The position numbers were made by a program, and so were the translations under genes. Positions 1-7,658 of a stretch of DNA of 57,185 nucleotides are shown in pieces. Origin of the DNA: Bacteroidales bacterium (lineage in GTDB: Bacteria > Bacteroidota > Bacteroidia > Bacteroidales > UBA10428); the NCBI GenBank assembly GCA_016934395.1, contig JAFGSZ010000141.1, forward strand, positions 1-57,185, given 5' to 3'. How positions within the stretch are numbered: the stretch's first letter is position 1; every line of letters begins with the position of its first letter. Under the pieces are notes generated by a model. That model worked only from the letters and a program-made list of their open reading frames with translations, made no database searches and was not told the origin of the DNA.

Positions 1-96
1 CTTGTCACCTTGTTACTTTGTTACCCTATTACCTTGTCACCTTGTTACTTTGTCACCTTGTTACCTTGTCAACTTGTTACCTTGTCAACTTTTTAC
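1..96. repeat. Tandem 8-bp repeat (about 12 units)
   Basis: Twelve consecutive octamers, alternating mainly between CTTGTCAC and CTTGTTAC (a 16-bp dimer), run from the first base of the window to about position 96; a few units carry one to three changes. The array may continue to the left of the window. It lies just downstream of the deoC stop codon. An 8-bp unit shifts the reading frame at each copy, so it is not a coding repeat. It looks like an intergenic microsatellite; its function is unknown. Confidence 0.85.
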
Positions 97-106
97 ACAA
101 TAATTC

Positions 107-820
107 TTACGCTCCAAACCGCTTTTTTGCTTCTTCTAAAATAGCCTCGGTGGCTGTGGCTCCCACCCGCGTTGCTCCTGCTTCTTTCACCTGTAAAATC
201 TGATCCAGGTTACGAATACCCCCTGCTGCTTTAACCTGAACTTCAGGAATACAGTGTTTACGCATGAGTTTAATATTTTCAACAGTAGCCCCGGTATAAT
301 TATAGGTTCCGTCTGTGCCTTTTACAAATCCGTACCCGGTAGATGTTTTTACAAAAGCAACTTTGTGTGTACTGCAGAGCTGGCAAAGTTTTATTTTATC
401 GTTTTCATTTGTTACAAAATCCGTTTCAAAAATCACTTTTAAAATAGCCTGATGCTGTATACAGGTTTCATTAATTTCTTTAAGTTCTTTATCGATATAA
501 TCCCAGTCGTGCTGCAATACTTTGCCAATATTCACCACCATATCCACTTCTGTGGCCCCGTCGCGGATCACCTGTAATGTTTCAGCCTTCTTAATTTCGA
601 TGGCGCTGTTGCCATGCGGAAACCCGATTACCGCACAAATATCAACATCGCTGTGGTTTAACAGTGCTGCTGCTTTTTTTACATGATATGGTTTTACACA
701 CACCGTGGCCACCCTGTATTTTTTCGCAACCGTACAATTTTTTTCCAGGTCGGCATCTGTAAATGTGGGGTGAAGAATGCTATGGTCGATCATTTTTGCC
801 AGTTCCTTAACTGTAGTCAT
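107..820 (-). CDS. deoC: Deoxyribose-phosphate aldolase
   Basis: This enzyme cleaves 2-deoxyribose-5-phosphate to glyceraldehyde-3-phosphate and acetaldehyde in deoxynucleoside catabolism, in the cytoplasm. The 237-residue product is a single TIM barrel of normal length. The Schiff-base lysine is visible in FVKTSTGYG (K158), the second active-site lysine in VKAAGGIR (K197), and the acidic partner in EVDMVVNIG (D93). The open frame extends upstream to 904, but the family N-terminus matches MTTVKELAKMIDHS, so I place the start at the ATG at 818-820. There is no clear Shine-Dalgarno sequence, as is usual in Bacteroidota. The gene appears to stand alone, 164 bp downstream of the MaoC-like gene on the same strand. 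Confidence 0.95.
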   Translation of the reverse strand: MTTVKELAKMIDHSILHPTFTDADLEKNCTVAKKYRVATVCVKPYHVKKAAALLNHSDVDICAVIGFPHGNSAIEIKKAETLQVIRDGATEVDMVVNIGKVLQHDWDYIDKELKEINETCIQHQAILKVIFETDFVTNENDKIKLCQLCSTHKVAFVKTSTGYGFVKGTDGTYNYTGATVENIKLMRKHCIPEVQVKAAGGIRNLDQILQVKEAGATRVGATATEAILEEAKKRFGA

Positions 821-918
821 AATTGTATATTTTCTAAATAATAGCTTTATAGTACCTAATAAATGTTCTGTTTCAGAAAATGGGCAGATACTTCTATGCA
901 GCAATAAAATGCACCATA

Positions 919-942
919 ATCCCGATTGCTTGGCATCGGGAT
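919..942. repeat. Short inverted repeat between deoC and the MaoC-like gene
   Basis: The arms ATCCCGAT (919-926) and ATCGGGAT (935-942) are perfect 8-bp inverted repeats around an 8-base loop. The element lies downstream of the MaoC-like gene on the minus strand. It could form an RNA hairpin ending or stabilising that transcript, but no good U-run follows on either strand. It may instead be a copy of a dispersed palindromic element. Confidence 0.5.
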
Positions 943-984
943 CAGCTCGACTTGATAATTTTTATTCGTTTTTAACTCTATAAA

Positions 985-1461
985 TCATAGTCTCTCTGAT
1001 TTAAAATGATATAAAAATACAATGGTGGCATCAAAGGCCGGCTTTTTATTTCCTTCGATTTCCATCACCACTTTCATCTGTGCCTTGGTAACTCCCCTTA
1101 AGTCGAGAAGGGATAACAGGTTAACCCGTATCCGCACCCTGCTGTTTACGACTACCGGCTGGTTAAATTTTAGTTTTTCTATGCCGTAGTTCACCATCAG
1201 CTTTACATTTTTAAACTCAACAAGTTCCTGCCATAAGTGCGGCAGCAAAGAGAGGGTGAGGTAACCATGTGCAATAGTATTTTTAAAAGGCGATTCCTTT
1301 TTTGCCCGTTCCGGATCGGTATGTATCCACTGGTGATCAATGGTAGCTTCTGCAAACATGTTGATCTGATCCTGTGTAATTGAAATATAATTGGATACCC
1401 CGATCTCCTTACCAATATATTCTGAAAATTCTTTAAGACTGCTTATTACCAATTGACTCAT
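985..1461 (-). CDS. MaoC-like hotdog-fold (R)-hydratase, NodN type
   Basis: The 158-residue protein has the MaoC/hydratase-2 layout of a single hotdog domain. The motif ATIDHQWIHTDPERA provides the catalytic Asp/His pair (D42, H47) of (R)-specific enoyl-CoA hydratases, followed by IAHGYLTLSL, typical of the NodN/MaoC subfamily. Members hydrate trans-2-enoyl-CoA thioesters or bind acyl-CoA. The true substrate cannot be read from sequence, and neither neighbour (deoC; the small secreted protein) indicates a pathway. The ATG at 1459-1461 begins MSQLVISSL. A promoter-like -7 box lies about 75 bp upstream. Confidence 0.85.
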   Translation of the reverse strand: MSQLVISSLKEFSEYIGKEIGVSNYISITQDQINMFAEATIDHQWIHTDPERAKKESPFKNTIAHGYLTLSLLPHLWQELVEFKNVKLMVNYGIEKLKFNQPVVVNSRVRIRVNLLSLLDLRGVTKAQMKVVMEIEGNKKPAFDATIVFLYHFKSERL

Positions 1462-1537
1462 AGTGGTTTAGTTTTAGATATATTTAAACATCCACCGGCA
1501 TATTTTACCGGTAGTATCTGGGTTTACTATTTCCCTT

Positions 1538-1569
1538 CAAAAATAAGTGATCTTGCATTTATAATCAAC
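1538..1569 (-). promoter_or_regulatory. Candidate Bacteroidota promoter of the MaoC-like gene
   Basis: On the minus strand the -7 box TATTTTTG (1538-1545) matches TAnnTTTG exactly. A GTTG (1566-1569), one change from TTTG, lies 20 bp upstream of it. This would leave a leader of about 70 nt. Confidence 0.45.
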
Positions 1570-1681
1570 ATAAATTATAGCAGCGGAAAAATTATTTCAC
1601 ATGGTTCAGCTTTACAGAATTAGCACTGAACCAAATGTTACCCTAATGACATCTTCGGGTTTTTTGCATTTTTCGATTAAC

Positions 1682-2137
1682 CTATCTCTTTACTTTCCGC
1701 TCTTCAAATTTTCTGAATTGAACTACCACACCCACACACCTTCTGTCTTTTTCCTGACCTGCTGTAAGATCAGGGACAGTAATTTCTATTATCAGGTTTC
1801 GGGTAACATCATTGGCAAAAATTATTGAAGTACTGTAGTCGTCGGTAGCATTATCGTAAATAACCGAACGGGCGGCATTATCTTCTAATATTTTAAACTG
1901 AATATCTCCAAATTTCCGGTGCGCGCAAACGGCAATATAATAATCCTCGCCCCCGTAGGCAATAATCTGGAATTGTGAAGTCTGGCCTCTGGCAAATAAA
2001 GCGCTTTTGGATTGCCTGCTGTAATAAAAGGTATAATCCCCATAGGTGCAATGAAATTGATGATAATCAGTACAATCCTGCCCTGATATTGATAAGGTGA
2101 AAAATAATCCTAAACCTAAGGCAAATAAATATCTCAT
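1682..2137 (-). CDS. Small secreted protein of unknown function (module copy 1)
   Basis: I do not recognise a named family. The 151-residue product starts at the ATG at 2135-2137 with a Sec signal peptide (MRYLFALGLGLFFTLSISGQ). The frame is open up to 2197, but that extension would bury the signal. The mature part has conserved cysteines and a beta-rich pattern (IAVCAHRKFGDIQFKI, then VIYDN, then RRCVGVVVQF). The same landmarks occur in the product of 18655-19095 (ISICGSDALPEIEFQI, VLYDN, SGCVAIMFGF), so the two are paralogues. It lies 22 bp downstream of a lipoprotein gene, an arrangement repeated at the second locus. A periplasmic or outer-surface binding role is only a guess. Confidence 0.7.
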   Translation of the reverse strand: MRYLFALGLGLFFTLSISGQDCTDYHQFHCTYGDYTFYYSRQSKSALFARGQTSQFQIIAYGGEDYYIAVCAHRKFGDIQFKILEDNAARSVIYDNATDDYSTSIIFANDVTRNLIIEITVPDLTAGQEKDRRCVGVVVQFRKFEERKVKR

Positions 2138-2159
2138 GTTTTTAAGATTTTGTCCTTTC

Positions 2160-3050
2160 TTATTGATTCGTAAAGGTAATTTTATTTCGTACATCATTTA
2201 CTACCGCTTTTAATTCATTAAACTGGGCTTTTGTTAACAACAGGTTTTTTCCTCCCGATAAAATTAACTTTCCATCCGCATCGCGTCTTACAGAGGTTTC
2301 TGCCTTTTCAACATGTAAACTTCTGTACAGGTTAGTTATCGGCGAAATAGTAATAATCAATTCCTCCACCTTGGGATCGTCGGAAAAGTTTCCGGCATAC
2401 CTGATAATATTTTCAAGCACCAGTTTTTGATCGGTTATTCGCTGAATGGTTACCTGGTTTGCTTCATAATCATCTACCAGATTAATCGCCAGGTATAATG
2501 ATTCGGTAAATCCGCCAATAGAAATATAGGCAAAGGTTTTTTCATTATCATTTCGTATCAGAAAATTTGAAATTTCAGAAAATGCTTCGTTCGACAGGGC
2601 TTTTAACGAATCTACTGATTTTAAATTTTTTTCTACCCGGTCTAAAAATGAGGGTTCGAATGCGGCTGATATCCTTAAATTATCACTCAGATAATAGATG
2701 GCTTGAAAATAATCCATAGATTCCTTATACCTGCTGAAAAGTGTTATATAGGCCAGATCGGCCACATAAATACCCAGGTTTACTGCCTGCGACCGGGAAT
2801 CGAGAAAATTATCAATATGCGATATCGGCAACATAAGTTTATTATCAAACTGTAATCCCGAGCTGTCTATAAAAGACAACATTTCATCGGGCGATGGAAA
2901 CCTGTAGTATATTTCATTCAGTTCCTTTTCCACATTTTCAAAACCCAATTCAATATCTTTGGGATCTCTTGCCGTCTGTTGCGAACCGTCTCTTCTGCAA
3001 GAGCCAATTAACAAACCCGCACTGAATATTAGTATAACAACTGTTCTCAT
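2160..3050 (-). CDS. Uncharacterised lipoprotein (module copy 1)
   Basis: The 296-residue product begins with a lipoprotein signal: MRTVVILIFSAGLLIGSC, lipobox Cys18. The rest is predicted helical and soluble. It shares several blocks with the lipoprotein at 19108-20049: a PSPxE block near residue 53, the block AVNLGIYVADLAYITLF near 89-105, GGFTESLYLAINLV near 179-192, and a C-terminal KAQFNELKAVVNDVRNKI. I know no function for this family. The gene lies 64 bp after the ABCG-type exporter gene and 22 bp before the small secreted protein gene, so the three may be one transcript. The exporter, an inner-membrane protein, might act with this envelope lipoprotein, but that is inference. Confidence 0.75.
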   Translation of the reverse strand: MRTVVILIFSAGLLIGSCRRDGSQQTARDPKDIELGFENVEKELNEIYYRFPSPDEMLSFIDSSGLQFDNKLMLPISHIDNFLDSRSQAVNLGIYVADLAYITLFSRYKESMDYFQAIYYLSDNLRISAAFEPSFLDRVEKNLKSVDSLKALSNEAFSEISNFLIRNDNEKTFAYISIGGFTESLYLAINLVDDYEANQVTIQRITDQKLVLENIIRYAGNFSDDPKVEELIITISPITNLYRSLHVEKAETSVRRDADGKLILSGGKNLLLTKAQFNELKAVVNDVRNKITFTNQ

Positions 3051-3114
3051 ATTTTTAACTTGTTTTTCAATATTTAAATTAACAAAAAATTCTTAATTAA
3101 CAGCAATAACTTTG

Positions 3115-6100
3115 TTATGTAATTTTTTTGTTAAAGCCGAACAGACTCTGAATTAGTTTTTTTAATATATAAATAACATTTTTCAAATTTCGGGTCTGGA
3201 AAATTTCTAGTAATTTTTTTAAAGCTCCAAATTGAAGCATAACATAAAACACAACGGTCATAAACCAGATGGCTAAAATGTTAAACCAGAATGTCTGGAT
3301 ATAAAAATTGCCAATTCTTTTTTCTGATGCAAACAAATGGGCCCTGCCGTTCCGGTTTTCCGGAAGAAAATATACGGGTTCCGCTTTACGCACCAATTGA
3401 TTATTGTAAAGCTGTATTTTGGATGTCTCTTTTTTGTTCAGCACCAGATCGGCCAGACTGTTGTTAAAATAATCCTGTTTCATTTCCACAAGTTTGTTGT
3501 AGCCTCCATATTGCTTTTCCAACTGCTCAAGAATCTTGTCACTTTGTTTCACCGACAAATCAAGCTGTTTTAAATAATATCGCTTAAGGGAGCCCAGAAA
3601 ATCAATTATTTTTTCTGAGGTTTGAGGAGATAAATTGTCAAAGCTAAGACTGGAAATTTCATCAATGGGTTTTATATTTTCCTTTTTCAGAATTTTTATT
3701 AACTCCGATTGAACCAGTTTAATATCAGCTATAGCATTAGTGATATTTATATTCTGTTTTATATTTTTTTCCGCCTGGTTCAGGTGCAATACCAGCTCTG
3801 GAATCAGGTAATTTATGGCATACGTGGCATTACTTTCAAGTGCATCGGTTTTAAAAAAATACTTTTGATATTCATTGTTTTTAAACTGGTATACACATAA
3901 TGCCTCATATGCCCATCTTGAAACCATAATATCGCCGATAAATGGCACCACCGTTTGAGAAGAAATTTTTTTGTTCAACTGGTCGAATTTAACCATCGCC
4001 CCGCCAAGTAACAGTTGCGGAACAAGCAAAAGCGGAATTAAAATATAAATGGAAACTACAGATTTTAAAGAATCCGAAATGTTTAATCCAAGGAGGTTTG
4101 AAAAAACCGAAACCGAAAAAAGCATCATCCAGTAGGGTACCAGCATCCCTTTAATTCCCAGTATCTGATTGCCAATGATTACATAGGTAAATGATTGTAT
4201 CAACGACAACACGACAAGCAACACTACTTTTGAGTTCAGGTAACTGAAACGGCTCAGATTAAGAAAAGATTCCCGTTTAATAATTTTCCGGTCTTTAATA
4301 ATTTCTTCTGCGCTAACCATTAAACCTAAAAATAAGGCCACCACTACACTCATAAAAATGTACACCGGAAGGTTGGTATTTTCGCTGAAAATATAGGCCA
4401 GGGAATTTTCATCGGTACCTTTGTTGAATTTTGTAAAAATGCCAAGAATCAATGCAAGTATAGGAGCCTCAAGTAAATTAATCATCAGGTATTGCCTGTC
4501 GGTAAGTTTGCTTAGCAGGTTTCTGTTTAAAAATATTTTAAACTGGTTCCAATAACCGGGAATCTGAAAATTATTTTTTGGTATTTCCTGTTTTACCCCT
4601 GTATAAGCAGGGACTTTTTCCAGGTTTTTTTTGTACAGCGAATACCATTCTTCGGGCGATAAAGCTCTTTTACCGGTAAGTCTGCCAGATTCATTCACTT
4701 CTTTTGAATCTATTATCTGCAAAATTTGTTCGGGATTCACATTACCGCAGGTTAAACATTCGCTTTCGTCGGCATTAATAAGCTGTTTTTGTTTTTTAAA
4801 ATAAACCAGGGCTTCGAGCGGATTGCCATAATAGATCGTACGGCCGCCCTTATCCATTACTAACAGCTTATCGAATTGTTTGTAAATTTCTGATGAGGGC
4901 TGATGAATATTAGCGATTACCAGTGTTCCTTTATAGGTTTGTTCACGCAACAGGTCAATTACGGCTACCGAATCAGTGGAGGATAAGCCTGAAGTGGGTT
5001 CATCTACCAGTAAAATATAGGGTTCCCGGATAAGTTCCAGGGCAATATTTAAACGTTTACGCTGCCCTCCGCTGATAAATTTATTTAAGGGGCCGCCAAC
5101 TTTCAGATACCGGATGTCATAAAGATCAAGATCTGTAAGGGTTTTATTTACCATCTGAGTGAGCTGCTCTTCTGAAGTGTCTTTAAAACAGAGTTTCGCA
5201 TTAAAATATAAATTTTGAAACACGGTGAGTTCTTCAATAAGCAAATCGTCCTGGGGAATAAAACCTATAATCCCTTTTACCTCCTCTTTATTTTCGTGAA
5301 TATCATACCCATTAATAAAAATATTTCCGGTATTTGGTTTTATATTCCCATTCAGCAGATTTAACATTGTAGATTTTCCAACACCACTGCCACCCATGAT
5401 CCCGATCAGCTTGCCGGACTCCTCGGAAAAACTCACATTATAAATTCCATTATCACTATTGATAAAACGGTATTCAAGTCCGTTTACGCTAAGATGTATT
5501 TTATTCTTAAGAGCAGTGCGCAGGTATACCTGCTTTATATCACTGTAATGAATCGAGCCGATTATAGGATTATGAATAATTGAGCCTTTATCAAAAATAT
5601 AGGTCTGTTGCAGGGTAACCTGCCTGCTGTTTAAATACAAGCGGTCATCGGCCTCAATATGTCTGAAAATAAAAGTATTGGTTTCCTGTATGTACAGAAA
5701 AATAATTTTACCCTTCAGGTATTGTTTTTTGATATGTTTAATTTCCTGCTCCTGGGCCGTTTCATATCTGTCAATAACCAGTACATTTGGTTTGTCTGGT
5801 ATATCCTCAATATTTCCAAAAATAAAGGCTTTGCTGTTTTGAAAAACAGAATCCTCAAATTTCAGTGCATTTGACAACGTACGGATAAAATCAAACTCAA
5901 CATCAGCAACATTTTCTTTAATGCTCAGCACTTCAAGTAACTGTAAAAGCACCAGCGATTTTTGTTTCTGTTCGAGCACCTGGTTTACCTGCTCACATAT
6001 TAAAATAGCTTTTACACTTAATGAAGATATTTTTTTAGGTGTGATTTTTACAGGATTATCCTTAAATCCTCCCAGATAAAAATCATACATCATAAGATAC

Positions 6101-6240
6101 TGATTGATCCGCTCTGGATTTACGAGTTGTCGCAGGTAAGACTCAATAACAGCCCTGACTTTCGCAAAATTTTCAGTAGAATGCACCTGGGTAATAATTG
6201 CAAATAAACGCATCAGGGCTTTTAAAACGGTCTCGGTCAT
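3115..6240 (-). CDS. ABCG-like ABC exporter, fused ATPase and permease
   Basis: The 1041-residue protein resembles ABCG/White half-transporters with the ATPase ahead of the membrane domain. Residues 1-270 hold an alpha-helical, tellurite-resistance-like stretch (about 1-110) and a further domain before the ATPase. The nucleotide-binding domain has Walker A GGSGVGKST (283-291), signature ISGGQRKR (about 389-396) and Walker B ILLVDEPTSGLS (about 409-420). A CLTCG pair follows near 495-499. About five membrane segments lie between roughly 585 and 770. A long helical, probably extracytoplasmic, insertion precedes a final membrane segment near 985-1005. The substrate is unknown; ABC-2 exporters of this type move lipids, drugs or polymers. 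The lipoprotein gene follows after 64 bp. The ATG at 6238-6240 has a promoter-like element about 65 bp upstream. Confidence 0.85.
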   Translation of the reverse strand: MTETVLKALMRLFAIITQVHSTENFAKVRAVIESYLRQLVNPERINQYLMMYDFYLGGFKDNPVKITPKKISSLSVKAILICEQVNQVLEQKQKSLVLLQLLEVLSIKENVADVEFDFIRTLSNALKFEDSVFQNSKAFIFGNIEDIPDKPNVLVIDRYETAQEQEIKHIKKQYLKGKIIFLYIQETNTFIFRHIEADDRLYLNSRQVTLQQTYIFDKGSIIHNPIIGSIHYSDIKQVYLRTALKNKIHLSVNGLEYRFINSDNGIYNVSFSEESGKLIGIMGGSGVGKSTMLNLLNGNIKPNTGNIFINGYDIHENKEEVKGIIGFIPQDDLLIEELTVFQNLYFNAKLCFKDTSEEQLTQMVNKTLTDLDLYDIRYLKVGGPLNKFISGGQRKRLNIALELIREPYILLVDEPTSGLSSTDSVAVIDLLREQTYKGTLVIANIHQPSSEIYKQFDKLLVMDKGGRTIYYGNPLEALVYFKKQKQLINADESECLTCGNVNPEQILQIIDSKEVNESGRLTGKRALSPEEWYSLYKKNLEKVPAYTGVKQEIPKNNFQIPGYWNQFKIFLNRNLLSKLTDRQYLMINLLEAPILALILGIFTKFNKGTDENSLAYIFSENTNLPVYIFMSVVVALFLGLMVSAEEIIKDRKIIKRESFLNLSRFSYLNSKVVLLVVLSLIQSFTYVIIGNQILGIKGMLVPYWMMLFSVSVFSNLLGLNISDSLKSVVSIYILIPLLLVPQLLLGGAMVKFDQLNKKISSQTVVPFIGDIMVSRWAYEALCVYQFKNNEYQKYFFKTDALESNATYAINYLIPELVLHLNQAEKNIKQNINITNAIADIKLVQSELIKILKKENIKPIDEISSLSFDNLSPQTSEKIIDFLGSLKRYYLKQLDLSVKQSDKILEQLEKQYGGYNKLVEMKQDYFNNSLADLVLNKKETSKIQLYNNQLVRKAEPVYFLPENRNGRAHLFASEKRIGNFYIQTFWFNILAIWFMTVVFYVMLQFGALKKLLEIFQTRNLKNVIYILKKLIQSLFGFNKKIT

Positions 6241-6304
6241 TTAGTAGAAAATCTGTTATCCTGATTAATGTATATGTTCTTTTATATAATTTATCTTGTT
6301 TAAT

Positions 6305-6336
6305 CAAAAATAAGCTATTGATTGTAGATTAACAAG
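6305..6336 (-). promoter_or_regulatory. Candidate promoter of the ABC exporter operon
   Basis: On the minus strand the -7 box TATTTTTG (6305-6312) matches TAnnTTTG, and CTTG (6333-6336), one change from TTTG, lies 20 bp upstream. The implied leader is about 60 nt. Confidence 0.5.
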
Positions 6337-6448
6337 CAGAATACTGCTGCATTTATATTTATTAATCACATCTACTATTGATATGTATAGAAATTGTTAA
6401 TACCACAAAATAAAATGATCAAATTTTCAGCCTGAACTTTTACACTGT

Positions 6449-6479
6449 TTTTTAGCAAATGTAAAAAGTAGTATATTTG
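6449..6479 (+). promoter_or_regulatory. Candidate promoter of the response-regulator operon
   Basis: TATATTTG at 6472-6479 is an exact TAnnTTTG -7 box. A T-rich stretch ending TTTAG lies where the -33 TTTG box is expected, so only the -7 half is convincing. The start codon follows 48 bp later. Confidence 0.5.
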
Positions 6480-6527
6480 CTACAACAAAAAAGAATACTT
6501 GTTAAATTACTTTAGTGGATTTTTCTA

Positions 6528-7658
6528 ATGGGAGAAGCAAATAAGATTTTAATTGTTGATGACGAATCAATAGGCCGGCAATTGTTAGAAGCAATATTTT
6601 TTACAGAAGGCTATGAACTTCTATTCGCTGAAAACGGAAATGATGCCCTGAATTTAGCGAAGTCCGAAAAGCCTGATGTGTTGCTGCTTGATGTGATGAT
6701 GCCCGGATTGGATGGGTTTGAGGTATGCAGACAGGTGCGCAGTGATCCCAAAATTGGAAACACTCCGATTATTCTCATCACAGCCCTTGATGATCGTGAT
6801 TCAAGATTAAAAGGCCTTGAAGCGGGAGCAAATGATTACCTTTCAAAACCATTTGACAGAATTGAAGTACTTACCAAGGTACGTACCATTGCGCAACTCA
6901 GACAAAATAATGTTCCCGATCACAAACCATTAAAAGATAATACCATAATCCAGTCCAATGCCGTTTCAACTGGAAACTACCCGGATCTTTTGCTGGATAC
7001 CATTGCCCCTGCTCACGGGTACATGGAGAAACTTTTTCCCGGACATTTTATATTCCGGAAAAATATTGATAAACTTCCCAGAATACTTTTTACTTCCGGC
7101 GAAATATCAGATTCTAAGTATATTTTAATAGTAAAAGACAACAGCAACAATAGTGAAGGCCAACTACAACTCCTTCTTATTATTAACCTGATTCAGCAAA
7201 CTCTGAAGGATATATCAACACCGGAAACCTTTTCAATTGCTCATGCCATCTATGAACGAATAGATAAGGACAAGAAATTTAACGTATTGAATCCTGATGA
7301 ATATTCAATTACTCTGGCATTTGTTAAAAAAGGTTCCGATACTTTTTATGTGTCCGGTGTACAAAGTAATTTTATCATTGTTCGGGAAAACAATATTGAA
7401 TCGTTTAATCTGCGGGATAAATCTTCGGAAAAGGGACCTCATTCTTTTACACTCTCTGAAAAAGATGCGCTTATGTTGATATCTACAAGCCTGGCTGTAA
7501 ATGAAGAACCTGATTATATAAAAGCTATTCAGTCTGACTTAAAAGAGGTTTTTATAAATATTGCCGACAAAACGGGAACAAGTGAAGCAGCCAAAACCAA
7601 TGTGGGCCCAATTGCGGATATCATTAACAATATGTTATTCATAGCATTAAAAACCTGA
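6528..7658 (+). CDS. Response regulator fused to a degenerate SpoIIE/PP2C-like domain
   Basis: Residues 1-125 are a complete receiver domain: acidic pair D11/D12, phosphoacceptor D55 in LLLDVMMPG, T85, and K107 in SKPF. Residues about 165-375 follow the outline of the SpoIIE-type phosphatase domain of Bacteroidota RsbU-like regulators. Its usual metal ligands are missing. The SGDFYW segment is replaced around 183-190 (RILFTS), the DxTGHG segment is DNSNNSEG (204-211, only D204 kept), and the late SDG is STS (319-321). The fold seems kept while catalysis is probably lost. It may act as a phosphorylation-controlled binding partner, for example in anti-sigma partner switching; no partner gene is adjacent. 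The downstream Omp85-like gene overlaps or abuts its stop, so the two are probably co-transcribed. Confidence 0.85.
   Translation: MGEANKILIVDDESIGRQLLEAIFFTEGYELLFAENGNDALNLAKSEKPDVLLLDVMMPGLDGFEVCRQVRSDPKIGNTPIILITALDDRDSRLKGLEAGANDYLSKPFDRIEVLTKVRTIAQLRQNNVPDHKPLKDNTIIQSNAVSTGNYPDLLLDTIAPAHGYMEKLFPGHFIFRKNIDKLPRILFTSGEISDSKYILIVKDNSNNSEGQLQLLLIINLIQQTLKDISTPETFSIAHAIYERIDKDKKFNVLNPDEYSITLAFVKKGSDTFYVSGVQSNFIIVRENNIESFNLRDKSSEKGPHSFTLSEKDALMLISTSLAVNEEPDYIKAIQSDLKEVFINIADKTGTSEAAKTNVGPIADIINNMLFIALKT

Noticed and set aside
1-96. CRISPR array
   Set aside because: Units are 8 bp with no spacers, so it is a simple tandem repeat.
1-203. Plus-strand frame through the octamer repeats
   Set aside because: It is a hydrophobic low-complexity translation of the tandem repeat that runs into the antisense of deoC.
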